64,000 bases of DNA from Bos javanicus (Eukaryota > Chordata > Mammalia > Artiodactyla > Bovidae). The stretch lies in contig NC_083879.1 of the NCBI RefSeq assembly GCF_032452875.1, forward strand, positions 86,375,572 to 86,439,571, read 5' to 3'. The notes under the pieces were generated by a model, which did not search any database, was not told the origin of the DNA, and worked only from the letters and a program-made list of their open reading frames with translations. Below, in pieces: positions 1 through 11,475 of this stretch. The position numbers and the translations under genes were made by a program. Numbering within the stretch: position 1 is the stretch's first letter; each line of letters begins with the position of its first letter.

Positions 1-1224
1 GTAATCGTGTACACGTGTAACCTAGCTCTCCAATGTCACCTCACATGCATGACACTCAGCTAAGTGAAATGTATAGTGTGATATATTGCAACCATATATT
101 GTGCACAGTTTGTATATAAAAAAGAAAGAATGATTAAAAGTCGATGAGAGACTGTTTATAAATCTTGATTGCTTCATAATTTTAACTTTGAGCAACATTT
201 TTATCATAATTATAGGCTTTCTTAAAGCATTCATGCAGATTGTTGTTACTCAAAAGGGGGTTTATTCCATTTTGGTATAAACTACACTTTTTTTTTCTTT
301 ATGAAATCACTCTTTGAGTTCCTAATACTCAGTCCTCTGCCAGAGCTGCAAAATTCACATGGCAAGCATTCATTCCTCTCAAAGGACGGTCGCTTTAGCC
401 CCTCGCCTGCCCCCGTCCTGCCCCCGACACGGGGCAGGCGGAGAAGCGCACCCTTACCGAAGGCGCTCACATCTGCAGAAGCTTCGAATTCCTCTCGGGA
501 CTCTCACAGGCCTGCGAGGCAAGCGCATTGCACCCACTTCTCAGGTCAGACACTTAATCCCTAGAGGTTTAAACTGTGACAAAATATTCCATTCTAGACT
601 CACAAAGCATCAGTGCTGCTCACTGTAAAGCTTGAAAAGTCGAGGTCCTGGTGAAGGGAAGTGGTGGAGCCACAGCAGAACCGGGGGTTTGCCTGCATCG
701 GAGGCACAGCAACAATCTCATTGAAATTTAGGCAGAATTGTTCACAGAGACTTTGGCATCACGTAGATTCAAAGCCAGTGAAAAATCCTCCAGCGTTTTC
801 TTCCACGGAGTCCTCGCCTTCACTGAGTGAGCACAGACCTAAAAGGAAAGGAGGAAAAGAAATACATCACCAGAAACGAACATGAAAACAACCCCACCCG
901 ACTCAAAACAAAGCTTTAAGAAGAGCGCGCCGTGAAAGGGAGGGGACGGGGGACGGGGGTCTGTCCCATAAGAGCGACCCAGGTCTGCTCAGACCTGCAA
1001 ACGTGCTCCCACGGGGCAGGAGGGGAGTCAAACTCCAGGGACGAGAGCTCGGCCACACCCGTGGGACCAGCTCCATGCCCGGGGCGTTGCAGGGCAGCGG
1101 CACAGAGACGCCTAATGACTGCGTGAAGTTCTGAAACAGGAAGGAGTGAGACCTCCAAAACCTACAGTTCATGAAAGAGGGGCCTCCCTGGGTGTCCACT
1201 GGGTCCAGTCAGTAAATAAGCCGT
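1..1224. other. Noncoding stretch, no gene seen
   Basis: The first 300 bases are AT-rich with several TAAT-type cores and could be the edge of a conserved noncoding element. The rest is mixed-composition DNA. The open frames here are short, overlap on both strands and show no recognisable domain. Confidence 0.5.
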
Positions 1225-1290
1225 GAGCCTGGAGGGCCACAGTCCATGGGGTCGCAAAGAGTTGCACGACTTAGCAGCTAAACAGCAACG
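1225..1290 (+). repeat. Bov-A-type SINE fragment
   Basis: The stretch contains the diagnostic agtccatggggtcgcaaag phrase followed by a degraded tail ending in ttagcagctaaacagcaac. This is the 3' part of a ruminant Bov-A unit. Only about 65 bp remain, so the subfamily cannot be given. Confidence 0.75.
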
Positions 1291-2069
1291 TGGAGGGAGA
1301 AAGAAGTTAAGATCTGGTCGCTGTTTCCTGGAGAAGCGGATTTGATCACAGGAAGGCACGTGGCAGCTCCCCGTTGTCACGGATTGCAGGGGTGGAGCGG
1401 TCATCTCGGGTTTTCAGAGGCAAACACCGAGATGTCAAGGTGGCCAGAGTCCGGGTTCTTGAAATGGATGCTTGTGTCTTGGAGATGGTGATGCCCTCAG
1501 GCGCTGCACTGGTCAGACCAGTGGCGTTTTCACAGGGGAAGCAGCCGTGGCTCCGCTGGCCCTCGCTCTCTCTGTCCAGGGAAGTCAGCATCAGCCACTG
1601 CAGTTGTCACAGCGATCCTGAAAGTGGGCGCTGACGTCTCCACTCCACAGACGAGGGGCCAGGGCTGGAGAAGCCCAAAACCTGCGCGGAGCCACACAGC
1701 TCGGAGCTGCAGGGGAGCCGGGCTCCGAACTGATGGCCCCGTCCCAATCGCTCCATCATGGACACACATCTGCGCACCCGCTGTGCCCAGCCCCTCCCAG
1801 GCGTGAGCGCATCTCCCGACTCCACTACCCCAAGGCCAGGCCTCTTGCAGGCTCCTGTGTGCGCAGCATCAGAAAGCAGGCCAACCACAAATATTCGAGA
1901 TTTTACAAACTTACATCACTTTTCAAAGGTAAACTGTTTAGATTATGAATGAATTACTGAGGAGGTCCTCTGTTCTGTCCCTGTGAGTGTATATTCACAG
2001 AGAGAAAGTTCTGTATTCACAGGTGTGTACACAGAGACACACCAGCAAGCCGCTCCTCCTTTTTTTTCT
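1291..2069. other. Noncoding stretch, no gene seen
   Basis: Moderately GC-rich unique DNA without a recognisable repeat, domain or splice structure. Confidence 0.4.
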
Positions 2070-2285
2070 AATTTATGTTTTATTGCCACATAGTTGATCT
2101 ACAATGGTGTGTCAATTCTGCTGTACAGCAGACTGATATACTGTTGCATTCTTTTTTGTGTTCTTTTCCCTCATGGTTTATCCCAGCAGACTGAACAGCG
2201 TTCCCATCTCTGTAGTAGGGTCACGTGGCCCATCCATCCTACTTGTAATAGTTGGCGTCCACTCAACCCACACTCCCAGGCCACC
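2070..2285 (-). mobile_element. L1 LINE 3' fragment, antisense
   Basis: Read on the + strand it shows the usual reverse-complement L1 3' region: tagttgatctacaatggtg, then tctgctgtacagcagactg, then a Pyr-rich run and ctctgtagtaggg. It is diverged and truncated at both ends, with no coding capacity. Confidence 0.65.
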
Positions 2286-3596
2286 TCTCTCCCACCGCAG
2301 CCCCTCCTTTCGAGAACAATTACTCAAGTTCTTCACCAAAACCGTTCAACCCTTTGGTGAAGTCTTCCAGTAACCACAGCTGTGCTTCCGTGGTGAAGGA
2401 CAGGAACAAAATGAAAGATGGCCTTCACCAGCTCTGCTGCAGAGAATATGCTGATGTTCCAGCTGTCTTCCTGCTCTACGACCTGGGCTTCAGGGTACGC
2501 CCCTGTTGACTCTCAGGAGAGGACAGGAGACGCTTATGCCCCATTCAGCGTGACTACAGACATTTGACAAATCAGCCAAAATGCGTTACTTTATGGCTCA
2601 ACAGTTAGTTCAGTTTAAATCCTTAGATTTTAAAAAAAAAAGGCATAGAAAAAGAATACTCTGAAAGTTACCTTTAACAAAGAATGGGTAGCTAGAAGGT
2701 AAAGGATGGTCCTGAGCAGGCGAATCAACAGCATGGAGACCAGCGCTAACTGTGCTGTCGGAAAGGCGCGTCACCTCCTGGAGTCCCCACGGGAAATTGT
2801 CTCGGATGAAGCCCTCCTCCCGCTCCCCGCCTCGGTCCGCATCATCACGGCCTCCCCGCCCCCAGGGTCCCCGTCTCACCGACCTTCTCCAGGCTGGCGC
2901 CTCCGAAGGACGCACAGTCTGCACGGCACAGCCCTTCCCCTGAAGGGGCTCCTTCGCCTGCGCTTCCTGCACATTTAGCACATCCCTTAGACCTGAAGGG
3001 TCTGTTCCCTAGGGACCTGCTTCCTGCCGAGTCTGACCTTAGGGCTCAAAGCCAGGTATCCTTGCGCTGAGGCAAGCCTGCCCAGCCCCTGCCTTTCCCA
3101 GAGACCAGCCAGGGCCCCGTGGAGTGGAAGTGAGCTGCTCAGTCACGGCACGTCACATATAAATGGGTCACACCCGCAAGCATGCGTGCTCCGTGTCAGC
3201 ACGTGGGAATCTGCACAGCCGTGTCCACGTGGGCTGCCGCAAACTTTGACATCATAATGCTTCCATAAAACTGGAAAGTAAATCACTGTAAGTGCGAGGC
3301 AATACGGTTTCCAGGTGCGCTTCAAGTTATCCCTTAAAAGTACTAGGTAAAGCGAGGGAGTCTCTCAAGTCCAATCAGAAACACTTTGGGGCACTTTTAA
3401 AAATGCTGGTAAGTTTCTCAAGAGATTGGATCAGCTGGCCTGGGATGGGCCCTCACACTGGAATGTTCTAGAGGCCTTAAGTGATTCTCATTTGAAATAG
3501 TTGTACTTAAACAACTATTTTTGCGGGTAGGTTGTGAAAATTGTGAACTCTCTGGTCAAAAATTCATTTTTGTATATTTAGAATTAATCAGTCCTC
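2286..3596. other. Noncoding stretch, no gene seen
   Basis: Mixed-composition DNA with a GC-rich patch near 2800-2950. A good donor-like sequence (ctg|gtaagt) lies near 3409, but I can attach no exon to it. Confidence 0.4.
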
Positions 3597-3896
3597 GACC
3601 TGGGGTGGAGAAGGCAATGGCACCCCACTCCAGTACTCTTGCCTGGAAAATCCCATGGATGGAGGAGCCTGGTAGGCTGCAGTCCATGGGGTCGAGAAGA
3701 GTCGGACATGACTGAGCGACTTCACTTTCACTTTTCACTTTCCTGCATTGGAGAAGGAAATGGCAACCCACTCCAGTATTCTTGCCTGGAGAATCCCAGG
3801 GACGGAGGAGCCTAGTGGGCTGCCATCTATGGGGTCGCACAGAGTCGGACACGACTGAAGCAACTTAGCAGCAGCAGCAGCAGCATAGACCTGGGG
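3597..3896 (+). mobile_element. Bov-A2 SINE (dimer) with target-site duplication
   Basis: Two Bov-A units are joined by a ttcactttcacttttcact linker, and the element ends in a (gca)n tail. It lies at about 3606-3887. A 9-bp direct repeat, gacctgggg, flanks it at 3597-3605 and 3888-3896 and marks the target-site duplication. Both monomers are nearly full length, which points to a fairly recent insertion. Bov-A2 is a non-autonomous SINE thought to be mobilised by BovB. Confidence 0.92.
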
Positions 3897-4242
3897 AAGG
3901 GGCTCTTAAAAAGTTAACACATCTGGTTCTCCATTAAAATCTAATTAAAAATCAATGGACACAGAAAGCTTCAGTTGTCCTAAAACTGCCATCCCAGTAA
4001 AACATTTGTTCTGTATATTTTAAGAGGACAAGGGTGGGGCATTAAATTTTTTTTCCATCCCATCAATGAGAATATGAGAAACAAGTGAAGCCCTTATTTC
4101 AAGCACGAAGCAGTGGTGCGTGTATTCACAGAAGATATGAATGTGTCCCAGGCTGATGTTACAGTAAAGCAAATCAAAGTTAGTGTTTTGGTCTCGGCTT
4201 ATTATAGAGTAGATAGTGGCCTAAATAACCTAGACTTTTTTT

Positions 4243-4345
4243 CCTAGTTTTGTTGAGATGTGATTGGCACACAGCGCTGCGGCACCAACTTACACCCTTC
4301 ATGGAGGATCAACACCACCTCATAGAGATACAACATTAAAGAAGC
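4243..4345 (-). mobile_element. Old L1 3' end fragment
   Basis: The phrase ttgttgagatgtgattggca resembles the antisense 3' end of mammalian L1M elements. It is diverged and short, so the family is uncertain. Confidence 0.4.
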
Positions 4346-4464
4346 GGGAAAGACTATTTTTCCTTGTGACGAGAACTCAGGATTTACTATCGACAGCCTT
4401 TATATATAACATGCAGTGGTGCTGCTGATATCAATCACTTATTAAAGATGTGATTATAATTCAG

Positions 4465-4974
4465 TTATGACAAAGCTAGACAGCACATTAAAAAGCAGAG
4501 ACAGCACTTTGCCAACAAAGGTCCGTATAGTAAACGCTATGGTTTTTCCAGTGGTCACATACGGATGTGAGAGTTGGAAGAAAGAAGGCTGAGCACTAAA
4601 GAACTGATGCTTCCCAACTGTGGTGCTGGAGGAGACTCTGAGAGTCCCTTGGACGGCAAGGAGATCCAACCAGTCCATCCTGAAGGAAATCAACCCTGAA
4701 TATTCATTGGAAGGACTAATACTGAAGCTGAAGCTCCAATACTTGGGCCACCTGATTCGAAGGACTGACTCATGGAAAAAGACTCTGAAGCTGAGAAAGA
4801 TTGAAGGCAGGAGGTGAGGGGGACGATACAGGATGAGATGGTTGGATGGCATCACCGACTCAATGGACATGAGTTTGAGCAAACTCTGAGAGATAGAGGA
4901 CTGGGAAGCCTGGTGTGCTGCAGTTCATGGGGTCGCAAAGAGTAGGACATGCCTTAGCGATTAAGCAACAACAA
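4465..4974 (+). mobile_element. BovB (RTE) LINE 3' fragment
   Basis: About 510 bp of the BovB 3' region, recognisable by runs such as aaaaagcagagacagcact, ccaacaaaggtccgtatag, gatggttggatggcatcacc and the terminal ggggtcgcaaagagtaggac, ending in a caacaacaataaa tail. It covers only the last part of the reverse transcriptase frame and the 3' end, with stops and frameshifts in all frames, so it is inactive. Homologous fragments occur at 29.85, 37.66, 56.09 and 59.45 kb. Confidence 0.92.
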
Positions 4975-5089
4975 TAAATCACAAATTATTGTGCTTGTTT
5001 ATCTTAGAACCGGAAGTCTGTGCCTTTTGACAGCTTTGTCCGATTCCCCGATCCTCTGTTAACCACAGCGCTGACCTCGCCTTCTGTGA

Positions 5090-5245
5090 GTCTATCGGTG
5101 GGTTGTTTTGAGTGTAATTGACCTACCGTGCTGTGTGAGTTCCTGTTGCACAGCATAGTGATTTGATATTTTTACACATTTCCAAGTGATGACCGTGATA
5201 AGCCTCATTGCCATCTGTCACCATACGAAGATACATTTTCTGAAA
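5090..5245 (-). mobile_element. L1 3' region fragment, antisense
   Basis: On the + strand it reads like the antisense L1 tail: gtgtaattgacctaccgtg, gcatagtgatttgatattt and ccatctgtcaccatacgaag. It is diverged and lacks a tail or target-site duplication. Confidence 0.5.
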
Positions 5246-5940
5246 TGCCTATCCTGAGGGAATCTATGAGGCAGAAAAGTCACTGTCTTTCAAGGGAAGC
5301 CCTGAGAAATTTCTTAATCTTCATACTGACATTTGCTTTTCATCACGCTTTGTAGTATAATCAAAGTCTTCTATTTTGACCTTCCAGCTTCAAGAATAAG
5401 TTCTAAAACTGAGGAGTTTGCACGATGGTTGTACAAAAGGAAGGAGAGAGGTGGGTGAAGCAGCAAGTCAATTGCAATCCGTGGTATAAAAATCTAACAA
5501 GTAATCATCTGTGGTGACTCCCGCCTTGCCTTGTAACATTCGGTGATGGATGTGACCTTGGCAACATTTGCATTTGGTGGACAAGTTAGGTGGCACCAAG
5601 AGGCGAAACTTTGGGAAGGCATTTCAAGGAGGCTCTGAGCAAGCCTGTGTGACTACTCTTCCTGCAGTCATCCTTCCCTTGCACCAGTCTCCGGAGAGAA
5701 GTGTGCGGGGCCCACCTGTGCTCAGGATAGGGAGACGCGAATCAGGAAGCTGACAGAGAGAAAGGGGTTGAGCTGGGGTCTCTTGGGATTCCAGGGGCTG
5801 TCCAGACTTGGGGAGGGGAGGCTGCTTGAGGTGGTGGTGGGGGGGTCCCAGGCCTGCCTCTGGGGCGCCAGAACAAAGGAAATGCTCTTCTGCTCCCCTC
5901 CCCTGTCCTACTGCCTCCGGGGGGCACAGAGCATCTTTGG
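5246..5940. other. Noncoding stretch, no gene seen
   Basis: Unique-looking DNA. It marks the start of a long interval, up to about 26.9 kb, in which I recognise no ruminant SINE or LINE. A perfect POU octamer (ATTTGCAT) lies at 5566-5573, but one such site is uninformative alone. Confidence 0.4.
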
Positions 5941-6440
5941 CCTCATCCCTGGTCCCCAACTATGAGGGACAGCCGGCCCCCACCCAGACACCCCGACTTG
6001 GGGTGGTGAGAAAGAAGTGGCTAGCCCCGCGGCCCTCTGCTCTGGCTCTGGGCCTCCCTGCGGTCCGATATGGCCGTGAACAGATGGGCGACCTCGGCGG
6101 TGCCGGCTGGTTCCGCAGCGACAGCGAGTATTTTCCTGGGTCGCTATTTCCCGGAGGCCACCGGCAAGGCTGGCTGCCAGAGGCCTTGACTTCCGTGGGT
6201 AGAGGCCTGGGCGCCTGGGGAGGAGCCCCGCGGGGCTCGCTGCCCCTCCTCGCGCAGGGATCTGCCAAGCTGCCACCGCGTGGGAGGAGGGGGCCTTGGG
6301 TGGAGGCGGGAGGGAGGGGAGCTCGCGGGTCCTCCCTCGGGCGCCGGACATCCCCTCTGCTCCTCCCTGCCTGGGTAGGAGAGGACCATCTCCCGCTTTA
6401 CTGAATTCCAGGGTTGCCAGTGCCCAGGGTCCATCCAGGA
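5941..6440. promoter_or_regulatory. GC-rich block, possible CpG island
   Basis: High GC content with frequent CpG. A 198-codon open frame runs through 5808-6404, but frames are open on both strands, as expected of stop-poor GC-rich DNA, and no domain is seen. A promoter role is possible but not shown. Confidence 0.35.
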
Positions 6441-6489
6441 CTTTCCCGGCTCTGGTGTCCGGGGCGCTCCAGCCCTTGATGTGGGTTAA

Positions 6490-7380
6490 AAATCCACTTC
6501 ACAACCCCCATTGATATGAGATATGGATTTGACATCTGTTTGCCAGAGTGTTTTGCACTTAGCCTAACACCCACTATTAAGTGACAAAATTGTGGCAGCC
6601 TGTCAAAGCCAGATGACTGGCAGCTGCTGGCTTACAAAACCACTCAAATATTTGCAGGTTTTGAAGCTTTATGCAGTGTTGTACCCAATCTTTCAGTGAT
6701 TTAACATGTAAAATATAAGTCAAAGTTTTAAATCTGTATTCCAAAATGTTTCCATTTTCCTCCAAAAGGAAAAAGCATTCAGGGTGTCTGCTGGAATCGG
6801 GCCAATTTCAACCCCCCCTCCTTTCCCACCACCACCAAGATTCCTGAGCAAACCCGGTTTTTAAAAAATGTTTGATTTTTTAAAAACCAAAGTCTCTCCT
6901 CCTATTGTGACCGACATCTCGGAAGACAGAACTAAATTGCCTTAAACTCCAAGGGAATACAGTTTCTCAAAAGTAGACTGCAAGAATAATAAGAATCCCC
7001 AAGTAAAGCAGGGCTTCACTTTGCATTTGACAGTTGCACCAACGTGCCTTTCCAGGGTAAAGGCTCCTAGGTAACATCTGAGCCGTTTGGTTATTTCTAG
7101 AACACAAACTCCTCTCCCCACACCTCTAAATAGCTTGGTCCAATTAAGAAATAATTTGCAAATGGCAGAGTATTTCTTTAGATTAAGGTCCATTGAGTAA
7201 AGTCATGTGGGGTTTTGTCTCCACAATTAGAGCCGGACAGACAAGGACCTCCTGAAAACTGCAGCTGTGAGCAATGGGGGAAAAAATTGTCCAAGATAAA
7301 CAGATAAGTAAACCTGCCTTAAACCCTGGAAGACTGGTGGACTGACAGCCACTTAAGATGTTCAAATGTGCGGTGCTTGC
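6490..7380. promoter_or_regulatory. AT-rich candidate conserved noncoding element
   Basis: An AT-rich block between GC-rich ones, with multiple homeodomain cores (for example ccaattaag near 7140), a near-octamer atttgcaaa near 7154 and E-boxes such as cagctg near 6621. It contains the perfect hairpin at 6856-6888. No coding capacity. Enhancer function is inferred from composition and position only. Confidence 0.4.
6856..6888. repeat. Perfect 13-bp inverted repeat (hairpin)
   Basis: The left arm 6856-6868 (ggtttttaaaaaa) is exactly complementary to the right arm 6876-6888, with a 7-nt loop. The arms are AT-rich, so it could act as a cruciform-prone or DNA-bending site. It does not resemble a microRNA precursor because the stem is too short. 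Confidence 0.85.
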
Positions 7381-7439
7381 AGGCTTTTAAAAATGTTAGT
7401 AAATATCCTTTCTTCTGCTGGGAGGGGTCGTAAGTCCTT

Positions 7440-8340
7440 TTGGAAAATGGCGAGGAGGGGGGCGGTGATCATTTTCAGGCAGTTGCTTTGCTTGTGAGAC
7501 GTTTCCAGAGAGGATCAAAGGGTGCTAGAGCCACAGTTCTAGAGAGAGAGAAGAGAGACTGGAGAGGCGGCTCCAGCCAGGGGGCCTTCTCCGAAGGCTT
7601 CCTCCTCTGGTCCCGAGGGGTGGGCGTCTGGGGCCTCAGAAGGGAGGCCGGGGCCTCCACCAGCAGCGGCAGTCCAGGCGCAGGAGGGCGGGAGCCCTGG
7701 AGGCCCCATCGGCCGTGCGCTCCTGGAAGGCGGCCTCCGACCGCAGCCACTTCCTACCTGGAGAGCTCTGTGTCCGCAACAGTGAACCTTAGGCACAGGC
7801 TCTGCTTCCGCAGCTGCCGAGTCGTTTGGCAGAGGGGTGAGGGAGTTAAAAGCCCGTAGCAGAGCAAAACAAAACAAAAATAAAATAAAAGCAAGGCCAA
7901 GGTAGCCCTTGGGCGAGAGAACAAAGCTGAAGCTCGGTCCCCTCGCGCAGCGAGGACTCGGCGGGGAGCGAGGGGGCGGCGCCCAGACCCCGGGAGCCGG
8001 CGCAGGTGACTGGGACTGCTGGTGCGGGCGGACACCCTCCGCGCAGAGGTCGGGAAGGACCTGGGGAGCAGTTCCAGGCGGAAATCTAGTTTATGGGGGG
8101 GGGGGGGGTGCCGGAGAGAAGGGGGCTTTTTCAGGCCGGGACAGCTTTATCGGGCCCGATCTCTGGGGCCGGGCCGGGCCGGAGCTGGGGGTGGGGGCGA
8201 CGACCGATCCGCGGAGCGAAGGGGGGCGCGGGGCGCGGGCTGGGGCGCGGCGCCGGGAGCACGGCGACTCGGCTCCACCTCCCCGCTCCAAACGGCGTCG
8301 CAGCTGCTCGCGAACCAACTGCTCGATTCTATTCACTGTC
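7440..8340. promoter_or_regulatory. CpG-rich block
   Basis: Very GC-rich DNA with many CpGs and a 14-base G run at 8095-8108. It directly precedes the AT-rich element at 8341-8515 and the candidate noncoding exon. Overlapping open frames on both strands are unconvincing as genes. Confidence 0.5.
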
Positions 8341-8515
8341 GAGTAGGAACAAAAAAGTGGCTATTTATTAGAATACTTGTTTGGTATTGTTCGGCGCTGC
8401 ACAAAAGGCGTTTCATTATGTGGAGGGATCCCCCTTTTTCCAGAGGGAAACAATAACTGGAAATTGTCTTTAAAAGTCTTTTCCATCAGTAATAAATTTC
8501 ATTTTCTCGTCTCCC
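8341..8515. promoter_or_regulatory. Candidate conserved promoter element with SOX-type motifs
   Basis: A sharply AT-rich island between two GC-rich blocks. It contains tattgtt near 8386 and aaacaataac at 8448-8457, both fitting the SOX core (A/T)(A/T)CAA(A/T). It lies immediately upstream of the candidate noncoding exon at 8516-8794, so it may be that exon's promoter. Function is inferred. Confidence 0.4.
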
Positions 8516-8794
8516 TCGCCGGCAGCGTGCGTGTCCGGGAGGGCGCGCGAGGCGAGCAGCGGCGTGTGCGTGTGCAGCGAGTGTGCGAGCGGGCTGCGCG
8601 TGAGTGTGCGCGTGTGAGTGTGCGTGCGCGTGGCGCCCGCGCCCGCCGTGCGGCGCCGCTGGAGCCCGCCGGGCTGGGGTCCCCGGGCAGCGGCGCGCGG
8701 CGCCGGGCCGGGAAGGCAACGGGGGCCGAGCGCCTGGGCGCCGCCGAGGCGGACCCGCTTCCGGGACCCGCTGGAGCCGGCGAAGGAACTAACT
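8516..8794 (+). ncRNA. Candidate lncRNA first exon (SOX1-OT-like)
   Basis: A CpG-rich stretch ends in a near-consensus 5' splice site, aact|gtaagtg, with GT at 8795-8796. There is no convincing reading frame. In mammals a noncoding transcript, SOX1-OT, overlaps SOX1 in the same orientation. Position and strand here would suit its first exon, about 10.6 kb upstream of the SOX1 start codon. The 5' boundary is a guess based on the composition change, and nothing here proves transcription. Confidence 0.35.
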
Positions 8795-8796
8795 GT

Positions 8797-10440
8797 AAGT
8801 GTGTCTCCAACTTGCGTGGGGTCTTCCGCCCGCCCCGAGCCGAGGAAGGGGGCGGGAGGGGCTCCGGGCGAGGGCGAGGGTCCCTAAGCGACCTTGGCGG
8901 GGGAGAGGGGGGAGGGTAGGGCGTCCCCGAAGCTCCCGCCCCGGCTGAGAACAGGTGGGGAGCTGCGCTGACCGCCGCGGGGGGACTGGACCCGCGCGCC
9001 GGCCACATTTGTCATTTTCTTATCTGTGCGCCCACTCCTCCTTCCTCCTCGGCTTTCCGGATTGGCCGCCACCCAGGGGACCGAGACTCTGTCTCAGTCG
9101 GGTCGCCCTTTGAGGGCAGAGGGGGAGGTCGACCCAGTCGGTTTTTGGGGGGAGGGGAGGTTCGCGTCCGCAGGCTCCGCTTTTCCTCCTGCCCGCGCGC
9201 CCCCGCCCGCCGAGGCCAGGGCTCCCGGCTCCGGCTCTCGGCCGTGCGCTCCTGCAGCGCCGAAAACGAAAGCCGTGGGTCGAAATTGCCTTTTAAAAAT
9301 TAACATGTTGAGCGTGTGCCATTTAGTGAGAAGTGTTTTGGGCAAAGAATCAATTTAAGTTTGACTGACCGACGGTCTTGACTCTGTTAATACTGCCGCA
9401 CGCACGCACACTCAAAATCCATGAGCAGGGACCCCTGGACGCGCGGCGAGCGCCCCTGGACCCGGCGCCTGGCCTGCAGCCCCGCGCGCGGCCGATGCCT
9501 CGGTCCAGCGAGCTAGAGCAGCGCGCCCCAAGACGGGCTTTGGGGTGCCCTAAAGTCACGCGTGCCGGGAGGGCAGCCCTAGACCTCAGGGATCCCCTTC
9601 AGCGAGGGCGCCCACCCCCTTGGCTCGCAGTCCCTCCTCCAGCGAAATCGGCTTCCCCGCTCCGCGCGCGGCGGCCTCGGTCCTCCGTGCGCGCAGCCGG
9701 GAGTCACCCCTCCTGCGCGCGGGTCGCCCTCCTACGCCTTCTATTCCCCTGCTTTAGCCGCCCGCTGAGAAGAAAGGTGGCAAGGTGGCGAAGTTTCAAA
9801 GGTGAAATGGATTTTTGATGGTGGCTGGTGCTGGAAACCCGTGGCCGGGAGGGGCCGGGGCGGCCGCCATCGACCGGGGATAAGACGGGGCTGGCCGCCT
9901 CTCCAGGCAAGAAACGGGTGTTTGAACGTGATAGCGGCCGCCGGTCAATTAACCCATTAAAAGCCCGCTTTGCCGCATCGATTTCCCGGAGCGCTGGGCC
10001 CGGCGCTCTGGACGCCCCTCTGTGAAGGCGGGCGCGGGGGCTGCACGGCACCCGGCGGGCGCAGAGACCTCCAGCCCCAGAGGCAGCGCCGCCCAGGCGG
10101 CCAGGATGGGGCGGGAGGCGGGGGGGGGGCTCTGCCCTACGCTGAGGTCCAGGAGGGAGGGGTTCTGTCCTCGGCTCCGGCCTGGCAGGTGGGCTTCGCC
10201 GAGGCAGAGGGGAGAACGCCCCGCGCCGGCCAGTGTCCCCCGACTCGCCCAACTGTGGCTGCGAACCACAGGCTAAGCCGGCACCCGCGCCGAGGGAATC
10301 CGCGGCCAGCCCACCTCCCTGAGGCGCTCCTAGGCTTCCTCCCCAGCGCCTCCCATCGACGGGGCGCCGCGGGCCGGGCGGCTGGCCTGAGCACTGTGTG
10401 TGTGTGTCGGGGGGGGGGGGCGGGGGGGGGGGGCGCCACA
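8797..10440. promoter_or_regulatory. CpG-rich block with G-runs
   Basis: Almost continuously GC-rich with dense CpG, interrupted by a short AT-rich island at 9280-9400 and a TAAT-containing patch near 9945-9965 (gtcaattaacccattaaaag). Near 10409-10433 there is a G12-C-G12 run. A 245-codon minus-strand frame at 9704-10441 is Pro/Arg-rich and has no recognisable domain. Confidence 0.5.
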
Positions 10441-11475
10441 CTTGCTTCTTGAGGACGACAGCAAACCCCCAGGTGGCCTTGAATTCGGGTCCCCGTTGTC
10501 ACCGAAGAGGGTAAGGCAGACGGCCAAGCCTGGCGCGGGAAGCAGCAGCTGGAGAGAGCGGGCAGGATTGGGATCTGAAGGAGGGGCGTCTCTCCAAGGA
10601 ACCTGCGGCTGCTAAGACTTGGGGGACCCGGTCTCCCCCGCACAAGTAGAAGGAGGCCTGGGGGATGCTGCAGGCTGTGCCCCAAGTGCGGCCTCTCTGC
10701 TCAACCCCGGGGAAAAGGCTGGTGGTAAGCAGGATCTCCTTCCGGAGAAAATGAGCCTGTATTATGAGTGCTCAACAGCCTTCAGATGAAACCTAAGAAA
10801 ATGCCAAGTTCCTACCCGGAAACCTGAGCACCCCTCCCCTGCCGCTTGAGTGGGGGGGGGGGGGGCTTGGTCCTTTTGGAGCCCCCAGGGTCCAGTCCAG
10901 GAGCAGTCGGTCCATAAAGGGAGAGGTGCCCACCCCACTAGCCAGCTTCCTGGACAACCCTCTATGATCACCTGCTCTTTCCTCACTCAGATCTGGGGTT
11001 CAGATATTTAGCCCTGACACTAATAGGGTGCTTGCTCTCTCTCCCTCTCTGTCTTTTTCTTCCTTTCTCTCCTCTCTCTCATGCCAAATCTCCCTCCATC
11101 TTACTTTCAGACTGCCTAATCCAGAAGGTGGGTAGTGTCCTGAGTTGGGGGAGGTCCCTGGAGACCTTCCCCATCTCCCCTGCCTCCCCCAACAAATACC
11201 TAAGAAAGAATAATGCAGATGTGTCCTCCACAAAGACCCACGCCCCTGACGTCCCCCAGGCGTCCACCCACCCGCAGGAGGGAGATCTAGCCCCCCTTGC
11301 AGGGCGGCTGGCTCTGTGTGGGGGAGGTAAGGAGATGGCCCTGAATGTGGGGGGGGGGGCGGTTCTCAGTTTGAGCACGGGGCCCAGCGCTGCCTTCTCC
11401 CAACCGCGCTGCCTTCTCCCAACCCCGCTGCCTGAAGACTCTGCTGGACCCACTTCTCTGTTTGCTGTTTTCTGA
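10441..11475. other. Noncoding stretch, no gene seen
   Basis: GC-moderate unique DNA with a G14 run at 10852-10865, a CT-rich patch at 11035-11085 and a short imperfect duplication (gctgccttctcccaacc) near 11390-11430. No gene is supported. Confidence 0.4.

Noticed and set aside
9704..10441. 245-codon minus-strand frame
   Set aside because: Composition artefact with a Pro run from the G12-C-G12 stretch. No domain.
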